From Oceanococcus atlanticus (lineage in GTDB: Bacteria; Pseudomonadota; Gammaproteobacteria; Nevskiales; Oceanococcaceae), in NCBI RefSeq assembly GCF_002088235.1, contig NZ_AQQV01000001.1, forward strand, positions 434,001 to 498,000: a stretch of 64,000 nt of DNA, written 5' to 3'. Shown here piece after piece: positions 59,801 through 64,000 of this stretch (the stretch's first letter is position 1; each line of letters begins with the position of its first letter). Position numbers and translations under genes: made by a program. The notes under the pieces are model-generated. The model saw only the letters and a program-made list of their open reading frames with translations, ran no database searches and was not told where the DNA came from.

Positions 59801-60672
59801 ATCGCATTCCAGTGTTTGCCCAGGGTTTCACCCCGCGCCACGTCAAAAATCTTTTCTACATACTGTGGATCGGTCGCATACCCACCGGACTTTAGGCCCT
59901 GGACAAAATTTTCATCGTTGCCGCCGTGCGCCAGCGCCTGCGCATAACGTGGCTGGCTGCGTATGAAATTGACGTAGTCCTGCACGCTCTGGGCATAGCT
60001 GTCATAGCGTCGGAAGCCATCTTCGGTGGCAACCATGCGCTGACCATCAAACTCACGCGTGGCGCCCGTCGCCACCGCGCCCTGCCATGAAGCATCGGCC
60101 TTGATACCGAACAGGTTGTAGGACGGCCGACCGCTGTCATCGACCGGCATGTGCTGCCCCCAACCGGTCTCCAGCGCGGCCTGGGCCAGCAGCACCTGCG
60201 GCGACACGCCGAGCTGGCTGGCGGCCTGCTGAATATGCGGCTTGACCGTGCGGACAAAATCCTCGGCGCGGGAAAACGCCGGCGGATCGGAAAGATAGTT
60301 TTGCGCCGCACTGAGCCCGAAACCGCTGCTGCCGCTGGCGCGCAGATCGACCAGCGGCCGGCTCGCGGCAAAGCGCCCGTCCTCACCACCACCGAGCTGG
60401 CGCGCAATCATGGCCGACAGGCCCAAACCCTGGCCGCTCTCGCTGATCTGGCGACTGATCTGGTCGCGCCACATCGAATCGAGCATGTCGCTGCGGGCAT
60501 TGTCACCACCACCCAGACCACCACTGATCTTGACCTGAGAAAGCAGCTGCTTGACGAACAGCGCCTCAAACTGGCGCGCCGCCGCCTGGGCATCCGACGG
60601 CTTGTTCTGGTCGGCGGTTGCGGCGTTCAGCTGCGCACCCGCTGCGGCCAGCTTGGCGGCGTTGACGCTCAT
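59797..60672 (-). CDS. flgJ: Flagellar rod-assembly peptidoglycan hydrolase FlgJ
   Basis: 291 residues, two-domain form. The N-terminal rod-binding domain (ARQFEALFVKQLLSQVK, DMLDSMWRDQISRQISESGQGLGLSAMIARQL) caps the rod; the C-terminal glucosaminidase-type domain (about 145-290) carries the catalytic Glu in AALETGWGQHMP. It opens the peptidoglycan for the rod. Three bp after flgI. Confidence 0.95.
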   Translation of the reverse strand: MSVNAAKLAAAGAQLNAATADQNKPSDAQAAARQFEALFVKQLLSQVKISGGLGGGDNARSDMLDSMWRDQISRQISESGQGLGLSAMIARQLGGGEDGRFAASRPLVDLRASGSSGFGLSAAQNYLSDPPAFSRAEDFVRTVKPHIQQAASQLGVSPQVLLAQAALETGWGQHMPVDDSGRPSYNLFGIKADASWQGAVATGATREFDGQRMVATEDGFRRYDSYAQSVQDYVNFIRSQPRYAQALAHGGNDENFVQGLKSGGYATDPQYVEKIFDVARGETLGKHWNAI

Positions 60673-60675
60673 GCG

Positions 60676-61773
60676 CTAGATCACAACCAACTCGGCACGC
60701 AAGGCGCCAACCTGCTTGAGCGCTTCGAGGATCGCGACCAGGTCACCCGGCGCCGCACCGACCTGATTCACCGCCCGCACGATGGTGTCCAGATTGACCC
60801 CGGCCTCAAGCAGGAACATGCGGCTGCCGCCCTGCTCCACGGTGATCTCCGAATCCGGCACAGCCACAGTTTCACCGCGACCGAAGGCATTCGGCTGACT
60901 GACCTGGGCGCCTTCGCGAATGGTCACGCTGAGCGAGCCATGGGTCACCGCAGCAGGCATGACCCGTACATGTGAGCCGATCACCACGGTGCCGGTGCGA
61001 GCGTTGATAACCACCCGCGCCGGGGCATCACCGGGTTCGACTTCGATGTTTTCCAGCACCGAAATGAAGGCCACTTTCTGGTCCAGCGATTGCGGCGCAC
61101 GCACCGCCACGCTGACCGCATCAACCGCATGGGCCAGACCTGGCCCGAGCATGCCATTGATGCTGTTGACGATACGTCGTGCGGTGGTGAAGTCACCCTG
61201 ATGCAGATTCAGCACCAGTTCTTGTGCGCTGGCCAGACCACTGGCCACCACCCGCTCCACATTGGCCCCGTTGGGAATCCGCCCGCTGCTCGGCACATTG
61301 ACCGAAACCCGCGAGCCGTCACGCCCGTCCACGCCAAAGCCGCCGACCACCAGACTGCCCTGAGCCACGGCATAGACCTGGCCGTCGACCCCCTTGAGCG
61401 GGGTCATGAGCAGGCTGCCACCACGCAGGCTGCCGGCATTGCCCAGCGAGGACACGGTGACGTCCAGCTTCTGGCCCGGCTTGGAAAAGGCCGGCAGTTC
61501 AGCGTGCACCGCCACCGCGGCCACATTCTTGAGTTGAGGATTCAAGCCCTCCGGCATGGCCACGCCGAGCTGACGCAGCATGGTGGCCAGACTCTGGGTG
61601 GTGAACGGCGTCTGGGTGGTGCGATCACCGGTGCCATCCAGCCCCACCACCAGGCCGTAGCCGATCAGCGGGTTGCTGCGCACGCCCTGGATCGAAACCA
61701 GATCCTTGAGCCGCTCTGCCGCGGCCATGCCGGGTAGCGTCAGCATCAGGATCACGATCAGAAATCTACGCAT
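60676..61773 (-). CDS. flgI: Flagellar P-ring protein FlgI
   Basis: 365 residues with a signal peptide ([19 protein letters not shown]). Periplasmic P-ring subunit around the rod. Family blocks: [40 protein letters not shown] and the C-terminal [16 protein letters not shown] (patterns). Ten bp after flgH. Confidence 0.97.
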   Translation of the reverse strand: MRRFLIVILMLTLPGMAAAERLKDLVSIQGVRSNPLIGYGLVVGLDGTGDRTTQTPFTTQSLATMLRQLGVAMPEGLNPQLKNVAAVAVHAELPAFSKPGQKLDVTVSSLGNAGSLRGGSLLMTPLKGVDGQVYAVAQGSLVVGGFGVDGRDGSRVSVNVPSSGRIPNGANVERVVASGLASAQELVLNLHQGDFTTARRIVNSINGMLGPGLAHAVDAVSVAVRAPQSLDQKVAFISVLENIEVEPGDAPARVVINARTGTVVIGSHVRVMPAAVTHGSLSVTIREGAQVSQPNAFGRGETVAVPDSEITVEQGGSRMFLLEAGVNLDTIVRAVNQVGAAPGDLVAILEALKQVGALRAELVVI

Positions 61774-61782
61774 GGCGAGCTC

Positions 61783-62448
61783 CTAGAACGGCCACAAGGG
61801 GGAATTGAAGAACCGCGCCAGCCAACCCTGCGCGTTGGCCTGGGCCAACGCGCCGGATCCGCTGTAGGAAATCTCGGCCTGGGCGATGCGGGTTGAATAC
61901 ACCCGGTTTTCCGGGCTGATGTCTTCCGGGCGCACGATGCCGGTCAGACGGATGTACTCGCGGCCCTGGTTGAGCTGCAGCATCTTCTCGCCGGCCACAC
62001 GCAGATGCCCGTTGGGCAGGCGTTCGGTCACCAACACGGTGATTTCGCCGCTGAGTGAATTGCTCTGGCTGGAATCACCCGAGCCTTCGAAACTGCGGGT
62101 GCTGGAAATATCGGTATCCACGCCCAGGTCATCGACCCGGCCACCCAACATGGGCAGCGACAAGGAGAAATCCTGGTCCTTGCCGGTGCTGGTGCGGGCC
62201 GATTTCTGTGCCTGGGTGCGCTCAGCCAGGATCACGGTCAAGGCATCGCCCGGCTGAGCTGCGAGCTGATCCTCGAACCAGAACAGACCACCGCCACGCA
62301 TGGCAATCGAACCGTCCGCCGGTGCCGCCGCGCGGGCTGAGTAATCGGGTTGCGGCAGTGGCTCCGGGCGCACCGCCGACGAACTGGCGCAGCCACCCAG
62401 CGCCAGCAGCGCCACAGCGGCAACAGCGCGACAGGAGCTTGCAAACAT
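61783..62448 (-). CDS. flgH: Flagellar L-ring lipoprotein FlgH
   Basis: 221 residues. Outer-membrane L-ring subunit. Signal peptide with lipobox LGGCASS (C20). Conserved segments are GSIAMRGGGLFWFEDQLAAQPGD, LAERTQAQKSA and GEKMLQLNQGREYIRLTGIVRPEDI (patterns). Thirteen bp after flgG. Confidence 0.96.
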   Translation of the reverse strand: MFASSCRAVAAVALLALGGCASSSAVRPEPLPQPDYSARAAAPADGSIAMRGGGLFWFEDQLAAQPGDALTVILAERTQAQKSARTSTGKDQDFSLSLPMLGGRVDDLGVDTDISSTRSFEGSGDSSQSNSLSGEITVLVTERLPNGHLRVAGEKMLQLNQGREYIRLTGIVRPEDISPENRVYSTRIAQAEISYSGSGALAQANAQGWLARFFNSPLWPF

Positions 62449-62461
62449 GCCGTCCTCCGCC

Positions 62462-63247
62462 TTACAGGTTGTTGTTGACGTAGGCCAACATCTGATCCGC
62501 CGCGGCGATGGCTTTGGAATTCAGTTCGTAGGCACGCTGGGTTTCGATCATGTTGACCAGTTCCTCCACCACATTGACGTTGGAGGATTCCAGCGAGCCC
62601 TGAGTCAGCGAACCCAGACCACCCAGCCCCGGCGTGCCGGTCTGCGGCGGTCCGCTGGCGCCGGTTTCCAGATAGAGGTTTTCACCATGCCCCTGCAGCC
62701 CGGCCGGATTGATGAAATCGGCGACCTGCAAGCTACCGATAATCTGCGGCGTGGCCTGGCCCGGCAGCTGAACGCTGACCGTGCCATCGGAGGCCACACT
62801 GAGCGACTGGGCGTCGGCCGGCACGCTGATGCCGGGCTGAATTTCATAGCCGCTGGGGGTTACCAGCTGGCCTTCGGCGCTGAGCTGGAAAGCCCCGTTG
62901 CGGGTGTAGGCCTGGGTGCCATCCGGCAGCAGCACCTGGAAGAACCCGCGCCCGTTGATGGCCATGTCCAGCGGGTTTTCGGTCTGCAACAAATTGCCCT
63001 GGGCAAAATTGCGTTCGGTGGCCACAACCCGCACCCCGGTGCCCAGTTCAAGGCCGACCGCAGCCTGACTTTGCTGCGAGGTCTGGGCGCCGGTCTGACG
63101 CACGTTCTGGTACAGCAAATCCTCGAACGCAGCACGCCCCTTCTTGAAACCGACGGTGTTGGTGTTGGCCAGATTGTTGGAGATCACGGTCATGCGCGTC
63201 TGCTGCGCATCCAGCCCGGTCTTGGCAACCCACAAAGAAGAACTCAT
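62462..63247 (-). CDS. flgG: Flagellar distal rod protein FlgG
   Basis: 261 residues, the standard length. N-terminal [41 protein letters not shown] (pattern) and C-terminal [26 protein letters not shown] (pattern) identify FlgG. Distal rod. Twenty-one bp after flgF. Confidence 0.97.
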   Translation of the reverse strand: MSSSLWVAKTGLDAQQTRMTVISNNLANTNTVGFKKGRAAFEDLLYQNVRQTGAQTSQQSQAAVGLELGTGVRVVATERNFAQGNLLQTENPLDMAINGRGFFQVLLPDGTQAYTRNGAFQLSAEGQLVTPSGYEIQPGISVPADAQSLSVASDGTVSVQLPGQATPQIIGSLQVADFINPAGLQGHGENLYLETGASGPPQTGTPGLGGLGSLTQGSLESSNVNVVEELVNMIETQRAYELNSKAIAAADQMLAYVNNNL

Positions 63248-63268
63248 GTCTTACGCTCCTTGCCCGCC

Positions 63269-64000
63269 TCAGGCGAGCTTCATCAGTCCGGCGCTCTGCC
63301 GGGCGTTTTCATCGGCGGTTTTCATCGCCTGCACCTGCATCTCGAAACGACGCTGATGCTCGATCATCTGCACCAGTGACTCGGCCAGATTGACGTTGGA
63401 CGCTTCCAGCGCCCCGCTGACCAGCACCTTGCCCGGCGCCGGCGTGGCCTCGGCGTCGCCTTTGAGGCGGAACAGGCCATCACTGCCACGATCCAGATCA
63501 GCACCTTCAATACGGCTGACCATGAGCCGGTCGAGCACCACCATCTGATTGGCGCCTGCGCCTTCCGGGATGATCGACAAGGTGCCGTCGCCGGCCACCT
63601 CAATGGCGCTGAACGGCGGCAGGGCCACGGCCCCGCCCTCACCCATGACCGGCTGCCCCGATGAGGTCAGCAACTGGCCCAGCGCATTGACCGACAGATC
63701 GCCGGCTCGCGTGTAGGCGGTTTCGCCATCGCTGCCGAGCACGGCCAGCCAGTGATCATCGGCCAGGGCCACGTCCAGCGCGCGGTCGGTGTGCATCAGA
63801 TGACCGCTGCTGGCATCAAAGCCGGCCGCGCGCGCCTGGGCATGCACCCGGGTGTGAAAGCCATCACCGCTGACCTCACGCGATTCCACGTTGAGCAGCG
63901 CCGCCTTGAAACCCACGGTGGAGGCATTGGCGATGTTGTGGCTGACCGCGGTCTGGGCATCCCAGGCCTGACGAGCGCCAGTCATCGCAACGTAGAGGGA
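63269..64000 (-). CDS. flgF: Flagellar proximal rod protein FlgF, 5' end outside window
   Basis: The frame stays open to the window edge: codons before the internal Met read SLYVA and then MTGARQAWDAQTAVSHNIANAS, matching FlgF, whose true start would be a few residues beyond. 244 residues are visible, so nearly the whole protein. C-terminus LVQMIEHQRRFEMQVQAMKTADENARQSA is typical (pattern). flgBCDE are expected upstream, outside the window. Confidence 0.93.
   Translation of the reverse strand, partial: SLYVAMTGARQAWDAQTAVSHNIANASTVGFKAALLNVESREVSGDGFHTRVHAQARAAGFDASSGHLMHTDRALDVALADDHWLAVLGSDGETAYTRAGDLSVNALGQLLTSSGQPVMGEGGAVALPPFSAIEVAGDGTLSIIPEGAGANQMVVLDRLMVSRIEGADLDRGSDGLFRLKGDAEATPAPGKVLVSGALEASNVNLAESLVQMIEHQRRFEMQVQAMKTADENARQSAGLMKLA

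Noticed and set aside
1-64000. CRISPR arrays, IS elements, rRNA or tRNA genes
   Set aside because: I saw no spaced short repeats, transposase motifs or tRNA-like cloverleaf sequences. A tRNA or repeat search should confirm this.

Overview
The window is about 64 kb of GC-rich, gene-dense DNA from a motile, polar-flagellum-type gammaproteobacterium. The gene content (CYP153 alkane hydroxylase, KstD/HsaA-like steroid enzymes, PF10118 proteins, FleQ/RpoN flagellar control) resembles hydrocarbon-degrading Nevskiales/Solimonadaceae-type bacteria. That placement is an inference from gene content. No rRNA, tRNA, IS element or CRISPR array was seen.

Layout. (1) 1-5.2 kb: a truncated lipoprotein and a membrane protein, a large permease joining a ZIP-like half to an SO_0444/ArsP-type half, then epmA-efp with divergent epmB (elongation factor P and its lysylation enzymes). 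(2) 5.3-7.3 kb: a FimX-like REC-PAS-GGDEF-EAL protein with degenerate output domains. (3) 7.4-11.3 kb: a KstD-like flavoprotein, an HsaA-like flavin monooxygenase and a Cys-motif protein of unknown function. (4) 11.3-18.0 kb: fliJKLMNOPQR-flhB. (5) 18.1-24.4 kb: unrelated genes on both strands (MBL hydrolase, PF10118 protein, hotdog-like protein, MAPEG, glutathionyl-hydroquinone reductase, DoxX, LysR, NTF2-like) that split the usual fliI-fliJ junction. (6) 24.4-36.2 kb: fliC-flaG-fliD-fliS, rpoN, a response regulator, fleQ and fliEFGHI. (7) 36.4-57.4 kb: a catabolic block with ilvGM, lying between fliC and flgL. (8) 57.5-64.0 kb: flgFGHIJKL, with flgF cut by the window end.

The flagellar regions form one locus transcribed on the minus strand. 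Near-consensus sigma54 elements (TGGCAC-N5-TTGC) lie before fliE and fliL. Sigma28 elements (-N11-GCCGATAA type) lie before fliC and fliS. The sigma54 gene rpoN and its enhancer-binding protein gene fleQ are inside the cluster.

The most unusual part is the operon at 42.7-36.4 kb. It starts with a small membrane protein that keeps the heme-ligand His, the Asn and the catalytic Tyr of styrene oxide isomerase (H59, N65, Y104 here). It continues with an aldehyde dehydrogenase, an acyl-CoA ligase, a dienoyl-CoA-isomerase-like crotonase, a DECR2-like reductase and a PF10118 protein with a four-helix di-iron residue pattern. A MalT-type LuxR activator is divergent from it. Together these suggest an epoxide -> aldehyde -> acid -> acyl-CoA -> beta-oxidation route, possibly for unsaturated or terpenoid hydrocarbons. 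Nearby are a TetR-haloalkane dehalogenase-thioesterase operon with a palindromic operator, CYP153 with its ferredoxin and a divergent AraC regulator, and a second P450 with a divergent TetR. The ilvGM operon has a complete attenuator: a Val/Leu-rich leader peptide, a terminator and a 10-bp antiterminator pairing.
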